Shown one piece after another: positions 14,195 through 24,200 of a stretch of DNA of 30,088 nt. Every line of letters begins with the position of its first letter. Position 1 is the stretch's first letter. A program made the position numbers and the translations under genes. Location: positions 1-30,088 of the forward strand of contig DIXL01000061.1 in the NCBI GenBank assembly GCA_002428685.1, written 5' to 3'. Source of the DNA: Cloacimonetes bacterium UBA6081. Its GTDB lineage: Bacteria > Cloacimonadota > Cloacimonadia > Cloacimonadales > Cloacimonadaceae. The notes beneath the pieces are model-generated. The model saw only the letters and a program-made list of their open reading frames with translations. It did no database searches and was not told the DNA's origin.

Positions 14195-15175
14195 TTACAG
14201 CTTTCCGGCATACTTGGCATGTTGCAGAAAGATTCGGACGGCATTGGTGGCCGCGCCGATACGGACGTTGTGACCAACATTCCAAAAGGTTAACGATTTA
14301 TTATCTGTCCCCAAACGTAAACGGCAGGTATGCGAATCATCGGAATTGCCTAAATCCAAAGGAGTTACATAGGTATTGGGATAGTAAACTAGATCGGGTG
14401 AATTAGTTAATGCTTTTTCTGCTTCGGCAAGATCTACTTCACCAGCGAATTCTGCATAAATAGAAACGCTATGACCATAAATTACCGGCACACGCACTGT
14501 TGTAGCACTTACCATTAAGTCGTCCTTGCGCAGTATCTTCCGGCTTTCAAAGTGCATCTTTTCTTCTTCCTGACAATAGCCGCTATCCAAAAATGCACCT
14601 ATTTGAGGAATCACATTCAGATCAATTGTCTGAGGGTATATTCCCTTGTCCAACGAGCCTTTACGCTGTTTTTGCAGGGTGGTAATTCCCTGATGTCCAC
14701 TTCCGGAAACAGATTGGTAGGTGGAGAGCACCAGCTTTTTAAGATCAAAAAGCTTATCCAGCACGGCCAAAGGCAGCATTATCTGAATCGTGGAACAATT
14801 TGGATTAGCCACAATGCCGCTGTATCCCATCAGCAAATCTCCATTCACTTCCGGCACAACCAAGGGAATAAGTTCTTCACGTCTAAATCCGGAAGAGTTA
14901 TCTATTACAATTTCTGAGGCTTCTACAGCTATGGGAGCAAAGGTTTTGGCTACACCTGCACCTGCAGAGAAAAACACATAATCATAATGTTTCAGCAGTG
15001 AATCTATGGTTAGTTCTTGCACCTTCAGGGGGCGGTCGTTGTAGTATAACACCGTTCCCATAGAGCGTTTGGAGGCATACAAATCCAGCAGCGAAAGCTG
15101 AACTCCGCTTTCTTCCAAACACGTTATCATCATACGTCCCACTTCTCCAGTGGCACCGATTATGGCTATTTTCAT
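14195..15175 (-). CDS. asd: aspartate-semialdehyde dehydrogenase
   Basis: Reduces aspartyl phosphate to aspartate semialdehyde with NADPH, the branch point to lysine, diaminopimelate, methionine and threonine. The 326 residues include the nucleotide loop GATGEVG (7-13), DNSSGFR, the catalytic cysteine in NPNCST (Cys127), SVSGSGHQG, and TTVRVPVIYGHS with the active-site Arg228 and His235. AAGGAAT lies ahead of ATG 15175. The M20 deacetylase gene follows without a gap. Only 18 bases upstream of the start lies a 258-bp element with long inverted arms, so the leader transcript may be strongly folded or the promoter may lie in that element. Confidence 0.95.
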   Translation of the reverse strand: MKIAIIGATGEVGRMMITCLEESGVQLSLLDLYASKRSMGTVLYYNDRPLKVQELTIDSLLKHYDYVFFSAGAGVAKTFAPIAVEASEIVIDNSSGFRREELIPLVVPEVNGDLLMGYSGIVANPNCSTIQIMLPLAVLDKLFDLKKLVLSTYQSVSGSGHQGITTLQKQRKGSLDKGIYPQTIDLNVIPQIGAFLDSGYCQEEEKMHFESRKILRKDDLMVSATTVRVPVIYGHSVSIYAEFAGEVDLAEAEKALTNSPDLVYYPNTYVTPLDLGNSDDSHTCRLRLGTDNKSLTFWNVGHNVRIGAATNAVRIFLQHAKYAGKL

Positions 15176-15193
15176 TCTTTATTCCTTTTTTGG

Positions 15194-15451
15194 GTGAGAG
15201 TTTCACAGTGAGAGTTTCACAGTGAGAGCTACGCAGTGAGAGTGCTTCACACAGTGATGTAAGCACTGCATTCGTAACATAGGATTGTATCCTGTTGTAT
15301 CAGCCGGTTTGAAACCGGCGACACAATTACTTCAGCAATGCGGGATACAATCCCACATTTACAACAGCTTGCAAAGCCATGTTACAAACTCTCACTGTGA
15401 AACTCTCACTGCGCAGCTCTCACTGTGAAACTCTCACTGTGAAACTCTCAC
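15194..15451. repeat. 258-bp palindromic element with 14-bp repeat arms
   Basis: The left arm has two exact GTGAGAGTTTCACA units (15194, 15208), a variant GTGAGAGCTACGCA (15222) and a partial unit. The right arm (15388-15451) has four units plus a partial one in inverse orientation; the outer 48 bp of the arms match with one mismatch, including the variant unit. The centre contains nested palindromes: GGATTGTATCC, its complement GGATACAATCC, and CCGGTTTGAAACCGG. No gene fits inside. It fills most of the gap between asd and the tRNA and looks like a non-autonomous mobile element. Confidence 0.85.
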
Positions 15452-15542
15452 TTAAGAAGCCCCATTTTCTTAACCTGCCGTCAGTTGTCAATGTAAACTT
15501 GACAAAAATGCCCTGTTTCAGCGTTTGGTAAACATCTTATGC

Positions 15543-15618
15543 GCCCCAGTAGCTCAGTGGATAGAGCAGCGGTTTCCTAAACCGTTGGTCGGATGTTCAA
15601 GTCATCTCTGGGGCGCCA
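15543..15618 (+). tRNA. tRNA-Arg (anticodon CCT)
   Basis: The full cloverleaf can be folded: acceptor GCCCCAG with CTGGGGC, D arm GCTC/GAGC, anticodon arm GCGGT/ACCGT (first pair G-T) with loop TTCCTAA giving anticodon CCT, a five-base variable loop, T arm GGATG/CATCT with loop TTCAAGT, discriminator G, and an encoded CCA at 15616-15618. It decodes AGG. The RNase II/R-type gene begins 33 bases downstream on the same strand. Confidence 0.95.
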
Positions 15619-15650
15619 AACTTATTTGCAACAAATCAAAAGGATAAATA

Positions 15651-17501
15651 GTGAATTTAGTCCCAAATACTTTTGTGGCTTTCTACCATGAGGGAGAGCT
15701 GAATATTGGCAAAATTGCCGAATTCCAGGACAATCAATACCTGGTAAACACCATATCTGGCCAGGCTTTATGGCTAAGTGCCTCCCGCTTTGTTTTGAAA
15801 GCGAGCCAGCCATCGGATCAAGCTTTAGCCGGATTTACCACCCAAGTTGCCGAGATCAAAAGCAGTTTGGCACAGCATGATTTTTCTTTTCTGCAAGCTG
15901 AAGCTCTCCGCTTGGAAGAAATTGCCCGCCAGTTATCTCTTTCCACAGATGCACAATTGTTTGGCTTATACGATTATCTGAAAAGCAATCCGGCCATTTT
16001 TAGCCAAAAAAAGGAACTTTTCAGGCTTAAGACCGCCTCAGAAGCAGAAGAATTCCTGCGGCAGCAACAGGCAGATATCAGCCGTAAACACTTTTTGCAC
16101 GAAATTGAAGTTTTTGAGGCAGGCAAGGAGCTGAATCCGCAAATTCAGCATCAGCTTTATCAGGAATTGCCTTTTGCCCACAGCGAACGCAAATATCGGG
16201 ATTTGATGGCAGTAATTCATAATAAACACCCTCAACTAAGTGCCGAGCAAGCTTTAATAGCCTTTCGTAAAAGCTGTGGTGAATTACCCGGGATCATTGA
16301 TCCAATAATTGCCTTGTCTGCTTTGCCGGTAGGTTTTTCTGCATTGCAGCAAAAAGAAAAACTGGTGGGGGTTGATAAGGATGCAACTATATACACCACA
16401 GCCTTTTGCATTGATGATGAGGACACCAAAGATTATGACGATGCCATTAGTTTAGAGAAAGACAATGGCGTTTTGCGCCTGGGTATTCATGTAAGTTGTG
16501 TGGCTGATAGGCTCCCTGTGGATGGGCTTTTAATGCAGGAAGCAGAGCGCAGAACCTCTTCTCTTTACACTGCCAATTTTGTGGTACCGATGTTCCCGAC
16601 GCAGTATTCAGAAACGGAACTTAGCCTGATAAATTCAGTTGGCCGAAATTGTCTCTCTCAATATTTTTGGCTGGACGAAAGCTATCAAATTCTGCGTAAA
16701 GAACTGCGTCGCGACACGATTAAAGTATCTGCCAATCTCAGTTATCGCCAGGTGGATAAAAGCATTAACCAGGAACCATTTATCACTCTTAACCGCATCT
16801 GCAAAAAGCTGGAAACCGCTCGTGCCGGTGCCGGCGAAAACAAGGATAAACGCAGCTATTACTCTGTGAAAGAACAGCACGACAAACTTATCCTGAAGCA
16901 GGTAAATCCCAATAGTCCCGCACGAAAAATGGTGGAAGAACTGATGATCCTTTATAATAGCTCAATGGCCGCTTATGCAAACGAAAACGCCATCCCGATA
17001 ATATATCGGAATGTAACTCAATTTGCTACGGCTACCGAGGATTTTCCCGCCAGTCAAGCTTATCTATCCACTGCTGCAAAATTTCATCCCGGCATTGGAA
17101 CCAGCGCATACCTGCATGCCAGTTCGCCCATTCGCCGCTGGATAGATTTGGTAAATCAACTGCAAGTGGTGTCTGCCTTGCGATTGCAAACCCCCATCTA
17201 TAGTGCCGCTCAGTTGGAGCAGATGATAGAGATAGTGGAGAAAAAACTGAATTATATCAATGAAACCGGTCGCCTCAGTGAACGCTACTGGTGGCTGAAA
17301 TACATTGAACAAAGCCTTTTACACACTCCCTTGGAAGCACAGTTTTGTGGGGCAAATAAAGGCCACCTCCGCCTGGAATTGCTGCAATGGGGTGTGCAGG
17401 TTTTGGCAAAATGTGATGCTTATCCCAGCCAGGAGCAATTCACAATTGTGTTCTATAAAGTGGATTGGGACGAGGGAATCCTGTTTGGGGACATCTTGTA
17501 A
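15651..17501 (+). CDS. RNase II/RNase R-family 3'-5' exoribonuclease
   Basis: Processive 3' to 5' RNA degradation by the RNB domain. The 616 residues are shorter than RNase R (about 700-800) and lack an obvious C-terminal lysine-rich tail. Residues 1-60 look like a small beta-barrel (FVAFYHEGELNIGKIAEF), followed by a helical region. The RNB core starts at about 245; the magnesium-site cluster DDEDTKDYDDAIS is at about 254-266, then LGIHVSCVAD. HASSPIRRW and DLVNQLQ at about 487-500 are the usual RNB C-terminal signature. A weak S1-like tail follows. The start is GTG 15651 with AAAGGA upstream. The layout resembles the shorter cyanobacterial/organellar RNase II-like enzymes. A long palindrome lies 38 bp past the stop. 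Confidence 0.9.
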   Translation: MNLVPNTFVAFYHEGELNIGKIAEFQDNQYLVNTISGQALWLSASRFVLKASQPSDQALAGFTTQVAEIKSSLAQHDFSFLQAEALRLEEIARQLSLSTDAQLFGLYDYLKSNPAIFSQKKELFRLKTASEAEEFLRQQQADISRKHFLHEIEVFEAGKELNPQIQHQLYQELPFAHSERKYRDLMAVIHNKHPQLSAEQALIAFRKSCGELPGIIDPIIALSALPVGFSALQQKEKLVGVDKDATIYTTAFCIDDEDTKDYDDAISLEKDNGVLRLGIHVSCVADRLPVDGLLMQEAERRTSSLYTANFVVPMFPTQYSETELSLINSVGRNCLSQYFWLDESYQILRKELRRDTIKVSANLSYRQVDKSINQEPFITLNRICKKLETARAGAGENKDKRSYYSVKEQHDKLILKQVNPNSPARKMVEELMILYNSSMAAYANENAIPIIYRNVTQFATATEDFPASQAYLSTAAKFHPGIGTSAYLHASSPIRRWIDLVNQLQVVSALRLQTPIYSAAQLEQMIEIVEKKLNYINETGRLSERYWWLKYIEQSLLHTPLEAQFCGANKGHLRLELLQWGVQVLAKCDAYPSQEQFTIVFYKVDWDEGILFGDIL

Positions 17502-17538
17502 GCCCAGATTCCCGTTTCGCCTTCCCCATTAGCAATGG

Positions 17539-17593
17539 CATATCATTCCCATATCATTCCCAATAATATTGAGAATGATATGGGAATGATATG
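17539..17593. repeat. perfect 21-bp palindrome
   Basis: Arms 17539-17559 and 17573-17593 are exact reverse complements around a 13-base AT-rich loop; each arm holds ATATCATTCCC-type sequence twice. It lies between the exonuclease stop and the convergent transposase fragment. No T-tract follows, but it could still stop transcription from either side, or be the end of a small mobile element. Confidence 0.8.
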
Positions 17594-17965
17594 GCAATGC
17601 AAGCAAGAGCAAACTAATACAGATTCCACATTGTAAACTAATATATAAGAGCAATGGCAAAGCTTCATGGTCTCAGTCGTCGTCAATTCTGAGAAAAACT
17701 GAATAATCGCTTCTTCTAAGTGAAATAAGCTGTCATATATACGGTTATGCAGCATGACCTGTTTCATTCTCTTCCACAGTCTTTCAACCGGATTAAGTTC
17801 CGGCGAATACGGTGGCAGAAACCACAACTCAATAAAGTTAAGTTTTGACTCTAAAAAAACTCCCTGGGATTGCAACTCCCATTTCGTAGTAGTTTCGTTA
17901 TTTGTTCCCAGCGTTACTATTTGCAACTGTCCTCTGGTCTTTTTAGAGTTAAAACTAAAGTATAA
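17543..17965 (-). pseudogene. IS630-family transposase, C-terminal fragment
   Basis: The translation contains the hallmark FLPPYSPELNPVERLWKRMKQ with the third catalytic acid (Glu), then a helical tail ending about KLCHCSY (about 17640). Intact IS630 transposases have about 330-350 residues; only about 110 remain. The region where the second catalytic Asp is expected (usually in a D-N-x-x-H motif) reads LGTNNETT, so even this part looks degraded. The N-terminal helix-turn-helix and first Asp are gone. No terminal repeats or TA duplication were identified. It marks a former insertion at the end of the surface-protein transcription unit. Confidence 0.8.
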
Positions 17966-17966
17966 A

Positions 17967-17994
17967 CAGGTGAGAGTCAAACAACTCTCACCTG
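17967..17994 (-). terminator. hairpin terminator after the surface-protein unit
   Basis: CAGGTGAGAGT (17967-17977) and ACTCTCACCTG (17984-17994) pair perfectly around six bases. A six-T run (17996-18001) follows on plus and a weaker TTTATACTTT on minus, so it may work in both directions. The stop codon of the 75-residue gene lies inside the stem. Confidence 0.65.
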
Positions 17995-18215
17995 ATTTTT
18001 TGCTTCTTTTGTAGGGTTATATATACTTTACGCTTTTCCATAAGCTTGGTTAGAGATGCCTCCGGTTCGTTTCCTCCACCGATGATGTTCATTATAGTTC
18101 CATTACTGTAAGAAATGGTGAATCCCACAGCAGTTTTATCTGTTAACAGTGATGATTTTACCTCAAATACGGGGCTTACATCATTAATTGTTACATCGGT
18201 TTCGGCTTCAGTCAT
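17988..18215 (-). CDS. small hypothetical protein, 75 aa
   Basis: I do not recognise this family. It starts 10 bp after the stop of the giant surface-protein gene, with AGGTGA eight bases before ATG 18215, and so is probably in the same transcript. The first half is acidic with alternating hydrophobic residues (VFEVKSSLL, AVGFTISYSN), suggesting beta strands; the C-terminus is basic (KLMEKRKVYITLQKKQKIR). There is no signal peptide, so it would act in the cytoplasm. The stop lies inside the following hairpin. A coding role is supported by spacing and ribosome binding site only. Confidence 0.55.
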   Translation of the reverse strand: MTEAETDVTINDVSPVFEVKSSLLTDKTAVGFTISYSNGTIMNIIGGGNEPEASLTKLMEKRKVYITLQKKQKIR

Positions 18216-18225
18216 TATCTTTCAC

Positions 18226-21200
18226 CTATTTACTTAGCACCAGTTTGGATTTCCAATTCTGTTTGCCTAAGCTCAATTTTATTATGTAAATTCCACTGGA
18301 AACCCTATCACCATGGTTGTCTTCACCATTCCAAATTGCACCGTAAGTTCCGCTTGATTTGCTCTCTTTCACCAGAGTCCGCACAACTTGCCCTTTCAGG
18401 TTATAAATCGATAAATCCACCTCACCTGAGCTTGGAACTCCATATTTTATGTTTGTGCTTGGATTGAACGGATTGGGGTAGATGCTGTTTACTCCTGGGA
18501 TAACTGGAATTGGAGGAACTCCCGAACCGGACACGTTGAATAACACAACAACAGGGCCATGCATCATACTACTGCCATCCAAATCCAGGTTTTCCAGCCA
18601 GTAAAAGTAAGTGCCAGAACTGGTAACTTCTTCATCCACGAATTGATATACCTGCATTTGCGAAGTATTTGTAGCAGGTATAAAAACATTCAGACATATT
18701 GCGGATTCAAATAATTCTGAATCACTGCGATAGATCTTAAAGCCCGATACATTAGTTTCACTTTGAGTAACCCATTGTATCTGCACCTGGTTAATGGGAT
18801 TTACTGTTGCCATGAAAGAGGACAATTCCACAGGCAAAGTTCCAGAACCATCATCAAGTGCTATAACCAAATCTCCCTTGGAACCCTTTGACAATCCTGA
18901 GACAGCTACTACCGTGCTGTCAGCATAAAAACTACCGGTCAATCCAAACCAGTTTCCACCCCATTTGTAAAGTGCCGATGCGGGAGAAAATCCCATTCCG
19001 GCGTGATTAATCCTGTAAGTGCCATTTAGTGCTAAATCCTCTGTACAGCTAACGGTAAGAACCAAACGTATTTTGGAGTAACCATCATAGCCTGTGGGAT
19101 GCCAGGTAACCATAAGGGAATAATCCCAGGTGCTGCTGCCATCTGGATCTATAGTGATGTCATTATCGGAAAAAGGAGGATCACTGGCTACAGGAGGAAC
19201 GTATGTTCTATCTGCATTACCCAGGATACTCGTACTGGCTGTAACGCCATCTACCGCTTCGGTGGTGGAAACCGAAATCAAACTTGAACTTGGGCTTACG
19301 CCCCTGTTGTAAACAGCTCTAACCCGATACTTATATTCAGTATTGACCCCAACGATTTCCACTCTGTGGACATTCAAACTAACCGAGACGTTTTCCCAAC
19401 CGGAAACATAGGTTTCACCATCATCTTCCAAAACGTCAAGCTGATAACCTGTAGCACCGGGAACCGATTCCCAGTGCGCTGTAAAACCATTGTGGCAAAC
19501 GGCCGTGGCAGGCTGAGTTACTGGAGACCAAATCCAGGCCCCTCGCACTGGCTCACCCCCAGCATACTTACGAACTGCCACCCAGTCATAATCTGAATAT
19601 GGGCCATAGTGATTCTGCAAAGAAATCTCTCCAGGCCCAGAAACAGAACCCAAATTGCTACTGCGCTTTAGAACGTCGTCTTTTAAAAGATCGATCCTGG
19701 TTCCAAAAGCATTAATTGTGCCATGATACCAGGCACCTGGAGTTGGCCAATCGAACAACTCTGGAGCATCGGACAAAAAAGCCCAGCTATAATATGGAGG
19801 AGCAAGTATGGATGAACCACCCTGTGGCCCTCTTCGTGCATCTATACGTCCTTTGTAGCCTGTGCCAGGATCGGCAAATGTACCACGCACCCCCACTTCG
19901 GAGATTGCATCCTGAGCAACACGAAGGCGATATTCCACCGATCCGTCTGTCATACCACTATAGGTGGCAGATGAACCCAAAACCGCGTGTCCATAAGTTC
20001 CGCTTTTAATTCCACCAGCCAAGCGTGCAAAATTCTTACCCACGGGGATGGTTGTGGTTGATCCGTCCAGGTTTTTGTGTTTTGTCCATTTAGCAAATGA
20101 ATTATCTGTTCGGTTGAAGTCATCAAAAAAGAGAAAAGTGTTGTTACCATTTGAAGTGGTGGTTGCAGAATCATTGCCAAAGCGGATGGTAAACGGTATT
20201 GCATTTGTGGACATATCCCCAGAGATTTCCACCCAGATTGTAGCACTTAACCCATAGGACATGCTTTCAATCCAATAGTCCAACTCTGTAGGCCCTTCAT
20301 AAAAACGGATATCCCCAAAATCCTGGCGGCATCTGCCATCCAGATACACATGTTCGCCCGCATCGGTTCCACTACCATAGTGAAGGGTAACCCTTAGCTG
20401 GTATCCAGTTCCTGCGCCGACTAAGGGGCCAACAGGCTGGCCAATTGCATACAACCAAGTTTGAGGGGCAGCAAAAGTTTGTTCGCCGCCTGCAACAGAA
20501 GAACCGGTTTTACTACCCATAGATACTGTGAAATTTGAAGATCCCAGCGCATCTACAGAAATCTTTTTCCCAATTGTAGCGGTAGCGGCAGCATCCACAG
20601 TAATCCAAAAGTATTGCTGGTCCTCATGTAATAGTGCCAGAGAGAAACTGTTGAAAGTATGTGAACCAGCACCCAGAGAAGTAGTTATATCTCCCCCAAT
20701 TTGCGCATCACCGCTAAAATCCTCTAATATGCCCGTCCACAGTTGGAATTTGGTGATGTCCGATGCAGCATAGTCCCCAGCACTTGTGAATGAGATATTA
20801 GAGATATCCACAAGGCCGTCCGTGAAGAGCTTGAAACTGGCTATTGGCCTCTTGGTGCTGTTTTGAGCCAAATCGGATTCCTCTATTTCGTGAAAAACTG
20901 TGTCTATGGTTGTAACTGGGCTTCTTACAGTTTGAACTCCTCCAGCACTGGCTGATCCGGTTTTAGTACCCGCAGAGATAGTAAAACTCAAGGTAGTTAT
21001 GGCAGATACAACCAGATTATGTCCAACAACTGCTGTAGCATTCACATCGGTAGTAATCCAAAAGTAGTGAATCTGAGATTCCACTATGGGAACCGGCACA
21101 GTAAAAGTCCCAAAGGAGTGATCTCCCACTCCAAGACCTGTAGTAATATCTCCTCCAACCCAAGCACCTGTTCTGATATCATCAGAAGTAGAATACCATA

Positions 21201-24200
21201 ATTGTAATTTACTTATGTCCGCAGCTACATATGATCCTGATGTAGAGAAGGTTAGGGCAGTAAAGTTGATAGTTCCTGTGGCAGAGTCTCTGTAAAGCGC
21301 AAATTTGTAAACTGGCTTCTTGGGAGCTCCTTGAACCAGATTTCCTGCTGCAATCGCAGGATTAGAACTGGATAGGGTTACAGTGCTGGCGGTAATTGTC
21401 TGTGTTCCGCCAATGGATGGGCTGCCTGTTATTGTGCCGAGGGATACGGTTATGCGGGCAGTTGTTAATGCAGCCACAGTAATCGTTCTACCTGCGGTGG
21501 CAGCAGCATCAAGATCGGTAGTTACCCAAAAGTATCTTGTTATGCCTGCGCTTAAGGCTTGCGTGAAAGAGGCAAAAGTTTGCAGAGCTCCCGACGCTGC
21601 TATCGACGTAAGCGTAGTGCCAACCTGCATAGCGGTGCTAAGTGTGTCTGAGAGGGAAGACCACAGTTTGAAATTGTCTATGTCTCCGGCCACATACGTC
21701 CCGTTTGCTACGAAATTCAAACCCGTGAAATTGATCCCAACCGTTGGATTTAAGGTGAAGCGGTAGATTGGGTTCTTTACGGTTCCTCTCCCCAAGTTAG
21801 CTGCTGGAACAGCCGGATTTGTAGAAGCAAGCGTAGTAATCACTGCAACAATAGTTTGCGCTCCACCGGCATAGGCAGTGCCGGTTTTTGTCCCCAAGGA
21901 AACACTAAAGTTCGCGGTTGTTAAGGCTGATGCGCTAATAGTTCTGTTGCTTGTAGCGGCTGCATCAATTTCCATGGTAACCCAAAAATAGCGTGTAGCA
22001 TCGGCAGTTAAAGCTTGAGTTAATGAGTTAAAAGCATGATTCCCAGCTCCCAGACCCGTTGTTAATGTGCTACCAATTTGAGTTGCACTTGCAAATGAAT
22101 TTGTGGCGGAAGTCCAAAGCCGCATATTGTTCAGGTCTGCATCCGTGGCAGTCCCGGTTGTAGCAATAGTAACCGCGGTTAGGTTCACCTGATATGTGGC
22201 AGTAAGGGTGAATTTGTAGAAAACATCGGCAGTTGTCCCCACTCCCATGTTTCCTGCTGACACTGCAGGATCGTCAGAGCTTAAGGTAGTAACTACGGCT
22301 ACTACAGTTTGCTTGCCTCCTGCATAGGCTGTTCCAATTTTAGAACCCGCGGATGTTGTAATATTGCTTGTAGTTAGGGCACTTACTGTTAATGAATCTC
22401 CTGCAGTAGCTGTGGCTGCTATATCTGTAGTTATCCAGAAATACCTGGTGGCATCAATAGAAAGAGCTTGAGTAAACGAAGCAAAACTGTGAGATCCAAC
22501 ACCCAATCCGGATGTAAGAGTTGTCCCAACCTGAGTTGCACCACTATAAGTGTCAGTTGTATTTGTAAGCAGTTTAAAGTTTACTAGATCAGCCCCAACA
22601 TAGCTGCCTGTGGTAGAAAATGATAAGCCTGTGAAATTAATTGCAAAATTGGGAGTAAGTGTGAACTTATATACAGGATTCTTAGTAGTGGATTGCCCCA
22701 AATTAGCGGGTGCAACAGCGGGATTGGCTGAAGCAAGTGATACTGTCGGGCTAATTATGCTGCCTAAACCCGCTAAGGTTACATAACCAATACTATAGCT
22801 TGCTGTTTGCAGATATGTGGTAGCAGTAGTAAGAGTTAGTATATTTACTCCGCTAACGTTTCCTGTAAGATAATATATGCCGGAAGCACTAAGGGTAAGG
22901 TTGTAATAGCCGGTGCTGGCAGGGATATTCAGAGGAGTGGTATATTCAATTGTAGAGCCAGTATGGTTGGTAAGGGTTCCGCCACTCATGATAGTAGTTC
23001 TGGCAGCAGCGATAATACCATTATTACTTACCGTGCCGGTTAGTTGGTAGTTTGCGGTATTCAATTTGCCATTATTGGTCAAAGTTCCGGTATATGCTGC
23101 TTTAGAGGCATTAAGCGTTACGCCATTGGCATTGGAAATGGTAATTGGTCTGGCAAAGGTTGATGGCCATTCGATTCCGACAGTTTGGACACCTGAACCA
23201 TTATAGCGAAGGGAGGAAGAAGCTCCGTAAGAAGGTGCAGTTCCAGTTGTGGTAGATGTTCCTTCCAAAGTAAGGATGCCATTAACTGTGTAGGCTCCTG
23301 TGGCATTCTTTGCTCCACCACCAGAGAAAGTCAAGTTGTTGTAGGTAACCCTTGCAATAGTTTGCGCCCCCGCAGCGTAGTATTCAACGGTTCCTGTATT
23401 TGCCGTAAATGTTCCACCTGTTCCGCTAAAGCCGCTTCCCAATCTTAAAGTGCTGGATCCTCCATTAAGGGTTCCATTTGTCCTTGTCCAGGTTCCGGTG
23501 AAAGTATGCGTTAAACCTGTGCCCAGATTCAAAGTTCCACCTGAGCCATTTATAGTTAATGCCCCACCACTAACATTATTCACTAAGGTAGCAATCCCAC
23601 CCGTCTTGGTCATGCTTACTGTGCCGGTGGCAGTAAATCCGGCAATGCTTTGGGTTGCTGTTCCTTGAATGGTTATTGCTGAACTTCCGGCTGTAAAAGT
23701 TCCGTTATTAGTAAAGTTCCCACCAAAGGCAACATTGTAGTTGTTGGTTGCCAAAGCTGCACCTGTATTTATAGTGCAAGCTCCCGTGATGGTGATGGCT
23801 GCGGATAGCGTTACTCCTACAGTATTGTTGATAGTAAGATTAGCCGCACCGGTTCTTCCGGTACCGGTAACTTGCGCCTCACTGCCACTGTAAGTATAAT
23901 TTGCAGCAGCATTTAAGATTCTGGTTCCGGTGGTTTGAACACAACCGGTTGCTCCAGTAGAAGCAATACCACCGGCATGCTTGATAATTAAAGTAGAGCC
24001 GCTATTGGCAGTGAAGGTTCCACTTGAACCACTTAACACAGTGCTCTCTGAAGCAAACTCAATAATAGCACCGCTGTTCACGGCAAAGTTGATCATGTTA
24101 CTTATTGTTGGTGAACCCGTGATCGTGATCAACTGTGAGGTAGTGCCCACAAAATTAATCGCTCCGGCTCCATAACCTGATTCAGTTAGTGTCCCACCGG

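Noticed and set aside
15194..15451. CRISPR or tRNA-linked attachment site
   Set aside because: The 14-bp units are tandem without spacers and inverted at the other end, and no copy of the tRNA 3' end is repeated in it.
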